A DNA stretch of 64,000 nt from Vreelandella subterranea (GTDB lineage Bacteria; Pseudomonadota; Gammaproteobacteria; Pseudomonadales; Halomonadaceae). The position numbers were made by a program, and so were the translations under genes. Below are positions 35,052 to 44,375 of the stretch, piece after piece; the first letter of the stretch is position 1; every line of letters starts with the position of its first letter. The stretch is taken from positions 248,001 through 312,000 of the forward strand of contig NZ_FOGS01000001.1 of the NCBI RefSeq assembly GCF_900111305.1, read 5' to 3'. Under the pieces are notes generated by a model, which was given only the letters and a program-made list of their open reading frames with translations, ran no database searches and was not told where the DNA came from.

Positions 35052-35915
35052 ATGAGTCAAACACCCCAGGACTTCTCATCGCTTGAAGAACGTATTACCT
35101 CGGACTACCCGTCACTAAGCCGTCGCCTGCAGCAGACCGCCCGCTTTTTGCTCGATAACCCTCAGGAGGTGGCGTTTGCTACCGTGGCGCAGCTTGCTCA
35201 GCAGGCAGGAGTCACGCCTTCTACACTGATCCGTTTCTCTAACAGTTTCGGTTTCTCCGGCTTTTCGGAAATGCAGCAATTATTCCGTGCACGGCTCTTT
35301 GATGAATTACCCAATTACAACGAACGCATTCATGCAGTGCGCACTGCAACAGGTGAAACACCGGACAGTACACAATTGCTATGGGAGTTTGCCGATGCTA
35401 ATCAAGAGGCTCTCAGCCAGCTTCCAAACCGGATTAATTCACAGCATTTAGAGCGCGCTCTGGATATTTTCGAAAAGGCTAGGGCCATTCACATCATGGG
35501 GGCTCGCCGCAGCTTTGTCGTTGCAAGCTATATGTCGTATGCCCTACACCACATCGAAAAACCTGCCTTTCTAGTCAATGGATTGGGCGGTATGTACAGC
35601 GAGCAGGTAAAGGCTATCGACCACGAAGACGCGTTACTAGTCGTGAGCTTTGCACCTTACGCTCAAGAGTCGCGTAATGTGGCGGAAGAGGCTCACCGCC
35701 GCGGTATTCCGCTTGTCGTCATCACTGATTCGAATCTCAGTCCTTTAGTCCCGTTAGCTGACGTTGCATTGCTAGTGCATGAAGCCGAAGTCAAAAGTTT
35801 CCGCGGCCTCACCGCTTCTCTCTGCCTCACCCAGACGTTGGCCATTGCTTTAGGCATGCGTCAAGACAAAGCTTTGGACCGCCAACGCAGCAGCGATGAT
35901 GCTGGAAACGCCTGA
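35052..35915 (+). CDS. iolR: RpiR-family regulator of inositol catabolism
   Basis: A 287-residue regulator with an N-terminal helix-turn-helix of the RpiR type (about residues 8-85, containing FATVAQLAQQAGVTPSTLIRF) and a C-terminal SIS sugar-phosphate-binding domain (about 125-260, AIHIMGARRSFVVASYMSYAL and LLVVSFAPYAQESRNVAEEA). It sits centrally among the four inositol operons and has the shared palindrome in its own promoter. By analogy with RpiR-type IolR of proteobacteria it would repress them until a phosphorylated intermediate binds. AAGGCGGAG precedes the ATG and a terminator follows. Confidence 0.88.
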   Translation: MSQTPQDFSSLEERITSDYPSLSRRLQQTARFLLDNPQEVAFATVAQLAQQAGVTPSTLIRFSNSFGFSGFSEMQQLFRARLFDELPNYNERIHAVRTATGETPDSTQLLWEFADANQEALSQLPNRINSQHLERALDIFEKARAIHIMGARRSFVVASYMSYALHHIEKPAFLVNGLGGMYSEQVKAIDHEDALLVVSFAPYAQESRNVAEEAHRRGIPLVVITDSNLSPLVPLADVALLVHEAEVKSFRGLTASLCLTQTLAIALGMRQDKALDRQRSSDDAGNA

Positions 35916-35942
35916 CCCAGCAAAAATGGATTGGAATGTCCG

Positions 35943-35976
35943 CGCCCGGCTCCTTGTAGCCGGGCGTTTTTTGTTT
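35943..35976 (+). terminator. Rho-independent terminator of iolR
   Basis: A 9-bp stem CGCCCGGCT/AGCCGGGCG with a 6-base loop is followed by a T-rich tail (six T, then GTTTT), about 30 bases after the iolR stop. Confidence 0.92.
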
Positions 35977-36036
35977 TGGATACCGACTATTTCACTACTT
36001 AGGGGACAACGCTTTTAGGAACAGAAATTCCACCTA

Positions 36037-36092
36037 GACCAAAGTATAGAATAATAATTTTGCATTTATTCAAAATGGAATCTAAATTCCAT
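36037..36092 (+). promoter_or_regulatory. Promoter and putative IolR operator of the inositol ABC operon
   Basis: The perfect palindrome ATGGAAT-CTAA-ATTCCAT (36075-36092) is the best copy of the motif. A candidate -35 TTGCAT (36060-36065), a 17-base spacer and -10 TAAATT (36083-36088) put the operator over the -10, which fits repression. The box GACCAAAGTATAGAAT (36037-36052) lies upstream, nearly identical to the one before the NCS1 permease gene. Confidence 0.65.
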
Positions 36093-36173
36093 ATTCGAGG
36101 TTTACAGAAACCTAACATCCACTAGAAACCTATTCAGACCCGACCAAAACAATAATACTTAGGAGATACGTCA

Positions 36174-37091
36174 ATGAAACGCCTACTACTCGGAGCCGCC
36201 ATTCTCGCCACCTGCTCCTCTGCCACAGCTCAATCCATTGGAGTCTCTGTCGCTTGGTTCGACGACAACTTCCTTACTTCCATGCGCAACGCAATGGAAG
36301 CCGAGGCAGAAGACCAAGGCTACGATATTCAGTTTCTGGACGCCCAGGGCGATATCGGCCGACAGCTGAGCCAGACACAATCCCTAGCCGCCCGGGATGT
36401 CGACGCCATCATCATCAATCCCGTTGACACTGCCGCTACCGGAATGATGACCGATGTTGCCATAGAGAACGACATCCCACTGGTTTATGTGAATCGCCAG
36501 CCGGAAGGCGATGACCTGGAGCACGACAATGTCGTTTTCGTCGGCTCCGACCAGAAACTTTCGGGAACTTTGCAGATGGAGGCACTGGCCGAAATGCTTG
36601 GCGGTGAAGGCAACGTCGCCATAATGCTCGGCGAGCTTTCTTCAGGTGCCACTCATAAGCGCACCGAAGGGGTTAAGGAAATCGCCGCAGAGTATCCCAG
36701 TATTGAGATTGTCGCAGAACAGCCCGCCAACTATCAGCGCACCGAAGCCATCGACTTAATGACCAACTGGATTGTTGGCGGTCAGAAGATTGATGCCATC
36801 GCCGCCAACAACGACGAGATGGCCATTGGCGCCCTCAATGCCATGCGCCAGTTGGGTATTTCTCCTGATGAGATACTGGTAGGCGGGATTGATGCCACTC
36901 AGGATGCACTTTCCTCCATGCAGCGCGGAGAGCTTGCCGTTACCGTCTTCCAGGACCCAATTGGTCAGGGTGGCGGCGCAGTCAAGTCTGCCATTGCCTT
37001 AGCTGAAGGCGAGAAAGTTGATGATATTAACTTGGTCCCCTTCCAACTGGTTACCCCCGAGAACCTTGAAGACTTCATGACCAATCAATGA
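36174..37091 (+). CDS. ibpA: Inositol ABC transporter periplasmic binding protein
   Basis: A 305-residue binding protein of the ribose/inositol type (periplasmic binding protein family 4). A signal peptide covers residues 1-20 (cleavage near TAQS). The mature protein starts IGVSVAWFDDNFLTSMRNAM and shows the family ADVD-type core (DVDAIIINPVDTAAT), VYVNRQPEGDD and GGIDATQDALSSMQRGE. It is the first gene of ibpA-iatA-iatP-iolB, directly behind the operator. Inositol as ligand is inferred from the operon and the regulator motif. Confidence 0.88.
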   Translation: MKRLLLGAAILATCSSATAQSIGVSVAWFDDNFLTSMRNAMEAEAEDQGYDIQFLDAQGDIGRQLSQTQSLAARDVDAIIINPVDTAATGMMTDVAIENDIPLVYVNRQPEGDDLEHDNVVFVGSDQKLSGTLQMEALAEMLGGEGNVAIMLGELSSGATHKRTEGVKEIAAEYPSIEIVAEQPANYQRTEAIDLMTNWIVGGQKIDAIAANNDEMAIGALNAMRQLGISPDEILVGGIDATQDALSSMQRGELAVTVFQDPIGQGGGAVKSAIALAEGEKVDDINLVPFQLVTPENLEDFMTNQ

Positions 37092-37145
37092 GGTGTTCGG
37101 CCCGCGGATCGGCGGGCCAGCTCTCAACTCTCAGGAGAATCCAGC

Positions 37146-38696
37146 ATGGCGACAGTGACTGCTGAAGACACGACTTACGACAACGCCGATTTCATTCTTG
37201 AGGTAGCCGATGTCCGTAAGGCCTTTCCTGGTGTAGTAGCGCTGGACAATGTCCAGCTCAAGATCCGTGCGGGCACAGTACATGCCTTGATGGGAGAAAA
37301 TGGCGCTGGCAAATCGACGCTGATGAAGATTATCGCTGGCGTTTATATTCCCGACCAGGGCGAGATACGGCTGAAGGGCAAGCCGCTTCAATTACATGGC
37401 CCGTTGGATGCACTGAAAGCCGGAATTGCCATGATCCATCAGGAACTCAACCTGATGCCTTATATGAGTATCGCTGAAAACATCTGGATTCGCCGCGAGC
37501 CCCTCAATGCCTTTGGCATGGTTAACCACGACAAAATGCACAGGATGACCGAGTCACTGTTTGAGCGTCTAGGCATTGAGATGGATCCTGAAACACAAGT
37601 CAGACACCTCACGGTAGCCGGTCGCCAAATGATCGAAATTGCCAAAGCGGTCTCCTATGAGTCCGATGTCCTCATTATGGATGAACCCACCTCGTCCTTG
37701 GCTGATCGAGAGGTAGAGCACCTATTCCGCATCATCAATGACCTGCGCTCACAGGGAAAAGGCATCATTTACATCACCCATAAGATGGATGAGGTATTTG
37801 AAATCGCAGATGATATTTCCATCTTCCGTGATGGCCAATTCATCCATTCAGCTGCCGCGAGCGACATGACCTCCAACGAGATCATCAAGCTAATGGTGGG
37901 TCGTGAGGTGACCCAGATGTTTCCCAAGGAGGAAGTGCCTATCGGCGATGTAGTGCTCTCGGTGGAAGACCTCTGCTTGGAGGGTGTCTTCTCTGACATC
38001 AGCTTTGATGTGCGCGCCGGTGAAATTCTGGGCCTTGCGGGTCTTGTAGGGTCGGGACGTACTAATATCGCCGAGACACTATTCGGAGTGACGCCGCCAA
38101 CATCAGGCCGCATTGCGATTGATGGGAAAGAGGAAATCATCAGCTCACCTCACCAGGCAATGCTCCGCGGCTTGGCGCTACTTACTGAAGACCGTAAGGA
38201 GACCGGCTTGTTTCTGGGTCTTTCGGTCGAAGAGAACATGGAAATGGCGGTATTGCGAGACGGCTACACCCGGGGGACGTTCGTTGATCAGAGCCGACTT
38301 GACCAAGAGTGCGACTTGATGAAGGAACGCCTAAGCGTCAAAACCCCTTCCATGGACGAACGCATCGGCAACCTTTCAGGAGGAAACCAGCAAAAAGTGC
38401 TGATCGGCCGATGGCTGATGACCAAGCCACGTATTCTGATCCTTGACGAACCCACCCGCGGGGTCGATGTCGGTGCCAAAGCCGAAATTCACAAGCTGAT
38501 CACTGAGCTCGTCAAGCAAGGCGTCGCCGTGATCATGATCTCTTCCGAACTACCCGAAGTTTTAGGCATGAGCGACCGCATCATGGTGATGCATCAAGGC
38601 AGGGTGACAGGTTTCCTCGGCCGTCGTGAGGCCAACCAGGTCAACATCATGGAGCTCGCCTCATCGCCGGTTGCGCCACCGGCTGTTAACGCCTGA
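37146..38696 (+). CDS. iatA: Inositol ABC transporter ATP-binding protein
   Basis: A 516-residue sugar-type double ATPase (RbsA/MglA group) that drives import through IatP. The first domain has Walker [10 protein letters not shown] and Walker [11 protein letters not shown]. The second has a degenerate Walker [10 protein letters not shown], signature LSGGNQQKV and [15 protein letters not shown], as usual for this group. AGGAG precedes the ATG. It lies 54 bases after ibpA and 38 bases before iatP. Confidence 0.92.
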   Translation: MATVTAEDTTYDNADFILEVADVRKAFPGVVALDNVQLKIRAGTVHALMGENGAGKSTLMKIIAGVYIPDQGEIRLKGKPLQLHGPLDALKAGIAMIHQELNLMPYMSIAENIWIRREPLNAFGMVNHDKMHRMTESLFERLGIEMDPETQVRHLTVAGRQMIEIAKAVSYESDVLIMDEPTSSLADREVEHLFRIINDLRSQGKGIIYITHKMDEVFEIADDISIFRDGQFIHSAAASDMTSNEIIKLMVGREVTQMFPKEEVPIGDVVLSVEDLCLEGVFSDISFDVRAGEILGLAGLVGSGRTNIAETLFGVTPPTSGRIAIDGKEEIISSPHQAMLRGLALLTEDRKETGLFLGLSVEENMEMAVLRDGYTRGTFVDQSRLDQECDLMKERLSVKTPSMDERIGNLSGGNQQKVLIGRWLMTKPRILILDEPTRGVDVGAKAEIHKLITELVKQGVAVIMISSELPEVLGMSDRIMVMHQGRVTGFLGRREANQVNIMELASSPVAPPAVNA

Positions 38697-38734
38697 TCAC
38701 TTTCCCGGCCATAGGTATCAATGAGGTAAAAACA

Positions 38735-39766
38735 ATGAACAACACAATGGAAACCACCGATCGCCTAGAGGTGATCAAGAAGCGCAAGAAAAAGATTCCC
38801 ACTGAAATCAGCATCTTTCTTGTCTTGGTGGGTATTGCAATACTGTTCGAGATTCTAGGCTGGATCGTACGTGGCGACTCTTTCCTGATGAATCCGCAAC
38901 GCCTTCTGATCATGATTCTTCAGATGTCGATTATCGGCATCATCGCCATCGGCGTTACCCAGGTGATTATCACTGGCGGCATTGACCTTTCATCGGGGTC
39001 GGTACTCGCCCTGACGGCAATGGTCACCGCGAGCTTTGCCCAGCAGTCAGACTACCTCCGTGCTGTCTACCCAGCACTCACTGATCTGCCATGGGTAGTA
39101 CCCTTATTGGCAGGGCTCTTGATCGGTGCCTTGGCGGGCTTGGTCAATGGTGCCTTGATCGCTTTTGCCATGATTCCGCCCTTCATCGCCACCCTGGGCA
39201 TGATGGTCAGTGCTCGCGGCATGGCCCGCGCCTATACCGATGGCCAGCCAGTAAGCATGCTGACCGACCAATTCACCTGGATCGGCTCTGGCGCCAACCC
39301 GGTCATCATCTTTCTTGCGGTGGCAGTGCTGTTTCACATTGCCCTCAAATATACCCGCTACGGCAAATATACCTACGCCATTGGCGCCAACCCACAAGCG
39401 GCCCGGGTGTCGGGCATTAATGTGCGCCGCCATCTCATCATGGTCTATGCCATTGCGGGGCTTCTGGCGGGTCTAGCTGGTGTCGTGGCATCAGCCCGTG
39501 CAGGGACAGGGCAGGCAGGCATGGGGCTTATGTACGAGCTGGATGCCATTGCGGCAGCTGTTATCGGTGGTACTAGCTTAGCCGGTGGCGTAGGGCGAAT
39601 CGCAGGTACCGTGATAGGGGCACTGATCCTTGGCGTCATGCTGAGTGGTTTCACCTTCTTGGGTGTCGATGCTTACTACCAGGATATCGTCAAAGGCGCC
39701 ATTATTGTTGCCGCCGTCGTCATCGACCAATATCGCCAACGCCGTCGCTTAAAAGCAGCCGCGTAA
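38735..39766 (+). CDS. iatP: Inositol ABC transporter permease
   Basis: A 343-residue membrane protein of the RbsC-type permease family with 8-10 hydrophobic segments after a basic N-terminal tail ([10 protein letters not shown]). Family marks are [32 protein letters not shown] and [15 protein letters not shown] (ATPase contact loop). GAGG precedes the ATG. It is the third gene of the ibpA operon. Confidence 0.92.
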   Translation: MNNTMETTDRLEVIKKRKKKIPTEISIFLVLVGIAILFEILGWIVRGDSFLMNPQRLLIMILQMSIIGIIAIGVTQVIITGGIDLSSGSVLALTAMVTASFAQQSDYLRAVYPALTDLPWVVPLLAGLLIGALAGLVNGALIAFAMIPPFIATLGMMVSARGMARAYTDGQPVSMLTDQFTWIGSGANPVIIFLAVAVLFHIALKYTRYGKYTYAIGANPQAARVSGINVRRHLIMVYAIAGLLAGLAGVVASARAGTGQAGMGLMYELDAIAAAVIGGTSLAGGVGRIAGTVIGALILGVMLSGFTFLGVDAYYQDIVKGAIIVAAVVIDQYRQRRRLKAAA

Positions 39767-39829
39767 CCGTATCCTTTAACATTATACATTTCATTTAAGT
39801 AGTATTTACCGATAGATAAAGGAGCAATC

Positions 39830-40633
39830 ATGAGTTCTCTCCTGGTACGACCCACCGCCCCAGACGCACAAGGCACCGTGATTGACGTTACCCCCGCCTC
39901 CGCTGGCTGGACGCATGTCGGCTTTCGGGTGCATAAACTCGCCAAGGGGCAGCGTCTGGAAGCCAGCAGCGATGATCAGGAAGTCTGCCTGGTGCTGCTC
40001 ACAGGGCGCGCCAATGTGACCTGCGGTGAGCATCGCTTTGATGATATCGGCAAGCGCATGGATATCTTTGAACAGATTCCACCCTACGCGGTGTACCTAC
40101 CCAATGGGGTTAGCTACGCGGTGGAAGCGACCACCGATCTTGAGCTAGCGGTGTGTGCGGCCCCAGGGCATGGCAATCATGCGCCACGCTTGATTGCACC
40201 GGACAACATCAAGCAGAGCACCCGTGGCCAGGGCACGAACACCCGCCATGTGCACGACATTTTGCCGGAGACGGAGCCCGCCGATAGCCTGCTGGTGGTC
40301 GAAGTATTCACCCCTGCGGGCAACTGGTCGAGCTACCCGCCCCATAAACACGATGTGGATAACTTACCCCACGAATCGCAGTTGGAAGAGACCTACTACC
40401 ACCGCATTAATCCCCCTCAGGGCTTTGCCTTTCAGCGCGTCTACACCGATGACCGCAGCCTTGATGACACCATGGCGGTAGAAAACGGCTGCTGTGTACT
40501 GGTACCCAAGGGCTATCACCCTGTTGGTGCTGCCCATGGCTACTCGCTTTATTACTTAAACGTGATGGCCGGCCCCAAACGGGTGTGGAAATTCCACAAC
40601 GACCCCGACCACGAGTGGCTAATGAAAACTTGA
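39830..40633 (+). CDS. iolB: 5-deoxy-glucuronate isomerase IolB
   Basis: A 267-residue double-cupin enzyme that isomerises 5-deoxy-glucuronate to 2-deoxy-5-keto-gluconate, between the IolD and IolC steps. The cupin metal site is visible in SSYPPHKHDVDNLPHESQLEETYYHR (His and Glu ligands); the later GYHPVGAAHGYSLYYLNVMAGP is typical of IolB. AAGGAG precedes the ATG. It is the last gene of the transporter operon and is separate from the iolC operon, so both units are needed for the pathway. Confidence 0.93.
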   Translation: MSSLLVRPTAPDAQGTVIDVTPASAGWTHVGFRVHKLAKGQRLEASSDDQEVCLVLLTGRANVTCGEHRFDDIGKRMDIFEQIPPYAVYLPNGVSYAVEATTDLELAVCAAPGHGNHAPRLIAPDNIKQSTRGQGTNTRHVHDILPETEPADSLLVVEVFTPAGNWSSYPPHKHDVDNLPHESQLEETYYHRINPPQGFAFQRVYTDDRSLDDTMAVENGCCVLVPKGYHPVGAAHGYSLYYLNVMAGPKRVWKFHNDPDHEWLMKT

Positions 40634-40681
40634 TGGAGTGACGCTTCGCCCGCTAACGTTCATCTAATGCTATGCTGTGGT

Positions 40682-40704
40682 GCCCCGCTTCTGCGGGGCT
40701 TTTT
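40682..40704 (+). terminator. Terminator of the ibpA-iatA-iatP-iolB operon
   Basis: A 7-bp stem GCCCCGC/GCGGGGC with a TTCT loop and five T residues lies about 50 bases after the iolB stop. It marks the right border of the inositol locus. Confidence 0.93.
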
Positions 40705-40760
40705 ATTGAACACGGATATCCAAGAACTGATACCCGAGAACTGATAACCGAGAGAGGCGT

Positions 40761-41504
40761 ATGCTCCCCGACTACTCCGTGATCGCCTGGCTGTTAATCG
40801 TATTTTCCGTGTACCTGACCGGCGTTTCCAAAGGCGGCTTTGCGGGTGGTTTCGGCACGCTGTCGGTGCCGCTGATGGCGCTGGCGATCAGCCCGGCTCA
40901 GGCAGCGGGCCTTTTATTACCGCTGTTACTGGTGATGGATGTGTTTGCGGTGAAGGCGTGGTGGGGCAGGCAGGCGGTAGCCGAGGTATGGCGTTTTGTG
41001 CCGGGGCTGTTCATCGGCGTGGCAGTAGGGACGCTGCTGTTCGACAGCCTGAGCGAACAGGGCTTGCGCCTGACCCTCGGCGTGATCACCTTGATGTTTG
41101 CCGCTTACATGCTACTCAAGCCCGTCGCCAAAAAGCCCATTTCCTCCCGATGGGCATTACCGGCGGCGAGCATCTGCGGGTTTACCAGCTTCATGGCTCA
41201 CGCAGGTGCACCACCGCTCAACGTGTACCTGCTGCCGCGCAAGCTGTCAAAAGAGACGTTTATCGCCACCTGCGCCGTCACCTTTGCCGTGGTCAACGTG
41301 ATCAAGCTGGCCCCGTACATGTGGCTTGGTGAGATTAACGTGACCAGTGCCTGGGCCTCGCTGGTACTGGTGCCCATTGCCTGGATCGGCGTGCGCAACG
41401 GCCTGTGGCTGCAAAGTCGCGTCAACGAAGTGTTGTTCTACCGCTTGGTTATTCTGGCGATGTTTTTAGTCGGTTTTAATCTGATTTGGCAAGCGTTAGG
41501 CTAG
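40761..41504 (+). CDS. TauE/SafE-family (TSUP) membrane permease
   Basis: A 247-residue membrane protein with about eight hydrophobic segments and the internal duplication of the TauE/SafE family (putative sulfite/sulfonate or organic anion exporters). The start GVSKGGFAGGFGTLSVPLMAL and the second-half FTSFMAHAGAPPLNVYLLPRKL are typical. GAGAGG precedes the ATG. It lies outside the iol operon (terminator at 40682) and its stop overlaps tail-to-tail with the next gene in CTAG. The substrate is unknown. Confidence 0.85.
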   Translation: MLPDYSVIAWLLIVFSVYLTGVSKGGFAGGFGTLSVPLMALAISPAQAAGLLLPLLLVMDVFAVKAWWGRQAVAEVWRFVPGLFIGVAVGTLLFDSLSEQGLRLTLGVITLMFAAYMLLKPVAKKPISSRWALPAASICGFTSFMAHAGAPPLNVYLLPRKLSKETFIATCAVTFAVVNVIKLAPYMWLGEINVTSAWASLVLVPIAWIGVRNGLWLQSRVNEVLFYRLVILAMFLVGFNLIWQALG

Positions 41505-44194
41505 CGGCCCAACCATACCGCTGCAAACTCATCGGCCGGTTTGGGCCGACCGAACAAAAACCCTTGCGCTTCGAGGCATCCCATTTCGGCCAGCAGCTCG
41601 GCCTGCGCCTGATGCTCGACCCCTTCCGCCAGGGTTTTCATTCCCAGGGCATCGGCCATCGCAATGATGGTTTTCACAATGGCGCGGTCATGCTGATTGT
41701 CGAGCATCTCGCGTACAAAGGAGATATCGATTTTCAGCGCGTCGGCGGCAAAGCGTCGTAGATAGGCAAGCGATGAATACCCGGTGCCAAAATCATCGAT
41801 AAACAGGACATACCCAGCATCGCGCATCCTCTGGGTAATCTCGACCGCCTGGTCGGGGTCGCGCATGAAGTCGCTCTCGGTGAGCTCCAGGGCCAACGCC
41901 GACGCGGGCACGCCTTGTGTCAGTTCAGCAATATGCTGAGCCAACTGTGGATCGGCAAACTGTTGCGCGGCGATATTAATCGACAAGCGCCCTGGCAGTG
42001 CTGCCATCCCTTGTGATTGCCATTCAAGGAGCTGCCTGGCAGCCTCCGCCAGCACCCAATCACCCAACGCGCTAATCAGTCCGCGCTCCTCCGCCAATGG
42101 GATGAATTCCCCCGGGCTTATCCACCCCCAGTCGGGCTCGTACCAGCGACACAACGCCTCCGCGCCCGCCAGTTGGCCAGTCTTCAGATTGACTTGGGGT
42201 TGGTAATAAAGCGCCAGGCGGTTTTCCATCAGCGCTTGGTGGAGCCGCTCGGTCATTTTCTGACGGCGGCGCTGTTGACGCATCATGTCGTAGCTGAATG
42301 GGCAGACGCTGCCATCACGCTTGGCGTGGTGCAAGGCAATACTGGCCGCCTTGAACAGTTCGCTCGCCACCGTCGCATCCGCAGGGTAACGAGAGAAACC
42401 CACACTCACTTCCAGATTGAACGCGTTATGCCCCAATCGGATGGTTTCAGCGACGGCCTCACGAAGGTTGTCCAGCGTTTCGGCCAATTCGGCCTCGTCA
42501 GGGTTATCCATCAGTATCGCGAATTCATCGCCGGATAAACGCGCCAGGGTACTGCTATCAGGTATGGCATCCTGCAGGCGACCTGCGATCGTCGCCAACA
42601 GCTGGTCGCCCACCTGATGGCCATGGGTATCGTTGACCTCCTTGAAACGGCGGATATCGAGCAGAATCAAGCTTAGTGACTGATGGTGCCTGGCTGCTTC
42701 GCGCAGCATCCGGGTTTGAACCTCCAGGAAGCGAACGCGGTTCGCAAGCCCCGTTGTGCCGTCCGTATACGCCAGCTGGTGCATACGGCGCTGATCGCGG
42801 CGGCGCTCCAGTTCCGCCGCGGCGCCGGTCGACAAAATGCGTAGCACTGAGGTCGCGAAGGCGTTGGTGGTAAGCGGCTCTCGATAGAACACCATCATCA
42901 CGCCTATGGCTTCACCGTGGGCATTATCGAGACGTCGGCCTATCCAGGCCTGGGCCTGTATGGCATTTCCGGGTATCGGCGTGTAGTGGCCACTATGCGC
43001 AACGGCCTCGCGCTCCATTACCACCTGTTCGCAGGGTGAACCACTCAGCACGAAGGTCTGATTATTCAGGGGCGCACCGTCTGCGACAAGACTTACCGTT
43101 GTGACGGTGCCCGCCGGGCGATAACGGTCACCCGCCTCATGAGGTGACCGATTGAGCAGCGCGATAAAGCCGCCGTCAGCCTCCAGTAATTCCACCAGCG
43201 TGCTGATCAACTGCTGAAAGTAATCGTCGCCCACGTGCGACGTGACCGTTGAAGCCACCTGCATTACCGCCTGCTGAACACGCTGGGCTTCCTGATGATC
43301 AGTCACATCTGTGATAAACCCTTCCAGGCAGACAATCTTGCCCGCCTCCAGCACTGCTTGCCCTTGCTCCCACATCCAGCGGATTCGGCCATCGCGATGA
43401 TGCAGGCGATAAACCACCTGGTAAGGACGTCTGTCGCGAATGGCCGCCTGCACCTCGTCAAACATTCGCGCTGCATCTTGGTCATTGATCAGTTCAGCAA
43501 AGCTGATGAGGTGGTTGCCCACCAGTTCGTGGGGGTGATAACCGGTTAGCGCCTGTGCACCCTGGCTGACCAGCTGCATGGTCCAGTGCTCATCGTTAAG
43601 GCAGCGGTAGGCCATTCCCGGCAGGTGATTGAGCAGCGTATCCAGGCGCCGCTCGCTTTCCCTTGCCACGGCCTCGCTGGCCTTGAGCGCCTCCTCCGCC
43701 TGCTGGCGGCCAAGCTCGGCACCGGCTTGCGCCGCCGCAATGCGTAGCACTTCCCTGGCGAGGTCATCCAGCGCCATGGGGGCATTTTTTAATAGCGCCA
43801 GTAGTCCGATCGTTCTCCCGTCCGCTGCCAACAACGGCAGGCCCATGTAACTATCGGCTCCCAGCGCCGCCAGCAGATGATCATCCGGAAAGCGCTGTTG
43901 CACATCACAGGGATATAAGCACGGTTCGCGCCCCACGACGGTCTCACAGGGTGTACCAGCCAATGGGTAGACGACATTGGGCATATGCATTCCGTTGGAC
44001 CAAACCGCCAGTGTTTCGACGACACTCGCCTGTGTGCCATTTTCGGTATTAACGTGGGCCACCAATGCATGATCCACGCCCAGCAAGGTGGCCAGCCGCT
44101 CCACGAGCGTTGGGTAAAACTGAGGAGTACCCGTTTGCCCCATCCCTTCAGCCAACTGCCGAAAGATATCGGCCGCTTCAATCCCCGTCTGCAT
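41501..44194 (-). CDS. GAF-PAS-GAF-GGDEF-EAL c-di-GMP phosphodiesterase
   Basis: An 897-residue cytosolic protein: GAF-like domain (about 20-165), PAS/PAC (about 185-310), a second GAF-like domain (about 320-460), GGDEF (about 470-630) and EAL (about 645-890). The EAL domain keeps the catalytic set: EAL in GAEALCRW, the Asn of SINIAAQQF, Glu of LELTES, DDFGTGYSS, the Lys of ALKID and AEGVE. It should cleave c-di-GMP to pGpG. The cyclase motif reads SGDEF, a variant that may be inactive or GTP-binding only. It is divergent from the HDOD-GGDEF gene. Confidence 0.88.
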   Translation of the reverse strand: MQTGIEAADIFRQLAEGMGQTGTPQFYPTLVERLATLLGVDHALVAHVNTENGTQASVVETLAVWSNGMHMPNVVYPLAGTPCETVVGREPCLYPCDVQQRFPDDHLLAALGADSYMGLPLLAADGRTIGLLALLKNAPMALDDLAREVLRIAAAQAGAELGRQQAEEALKASEAVARESERRLDTLLNHLPGMAYRCLNDEHWTMQLVSQGAQALTGYHPHELVGNHLISFAELINDQDAARMFDEVQAAIRDRRPYQVVYRLHHRDGRIRWMWEQGQAVLEAGKIVCLEGFITDVTDHQEAQRVQQAVMQVASTVTSHVGDDYFQQLISTLVELLEADGGFIALLNRSPHEAGDRYRPAGTVTTVSLVADGAPLNNQTFVLSGSPCEQVVMEREAVAHSGHYTPIPGNAIQAQAWIGRRLDNAHGEAIGVMMVFYREPLTTNAFATSVLRILSTGAAAELERRRDQRRMHQLAYTDGTTGLANRVRFLEVQTRMLREAARHHQSLSLILLDIRRFKEVNDTHGHQVGDQLLATIAGRLQDAIPDSSTLARLSGDEFAILMDNPDEAELAETLDNLREAVAETIRLGHNAFNLEVSVGFSRYPADATVASELFKAASIALHHAKRDGSVCPFSYDMMRQQRRRQKMTERLHQALMENRLALYYQPQVNLKTGQLAGAEALCRWYEPDWGWISPGEFIPLAEERGLISALGDWVLAEAARQLLEWQSQGMAALPGRLSINIAAQQFADPQLAQHIAELTQGVPASALALELTESDFMRDPDQAVEITQRMRDAGYVLFIDDFGTGYSSLAYLRRFAADALKIDISFVREMLDNQHDRAIVKTIIAMADALGMKTLAEGVEHQAQAELLAEMGCLEAQGFLFGRPKPADEFAAVWLGR

Positions 44195-44375
44195 TGGTTG
44201 TCTCGCTGCCCAGTTTGAATCAAGCTTATAGTGAACCGTCTTGACGGTGAAGCCCTGACACTAAACGCTTGGCTAATATAGGCTACACCTACCGAAGGTA
44301 TTAGCTTGCTTTCCAACGATATAAGATGAAAAAAATCAATTGGCCCTTTAAGCTAGCATGAGCAAAGGAGCCGAT

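Noticed and set aside
41501-44194. Idea that the GGDEF domain of the EAL protein is an active cyclase
   Set aside because: The motif is SGDEF; activity of such variants differs by protein, so only the phosphodiesterase call is kept.
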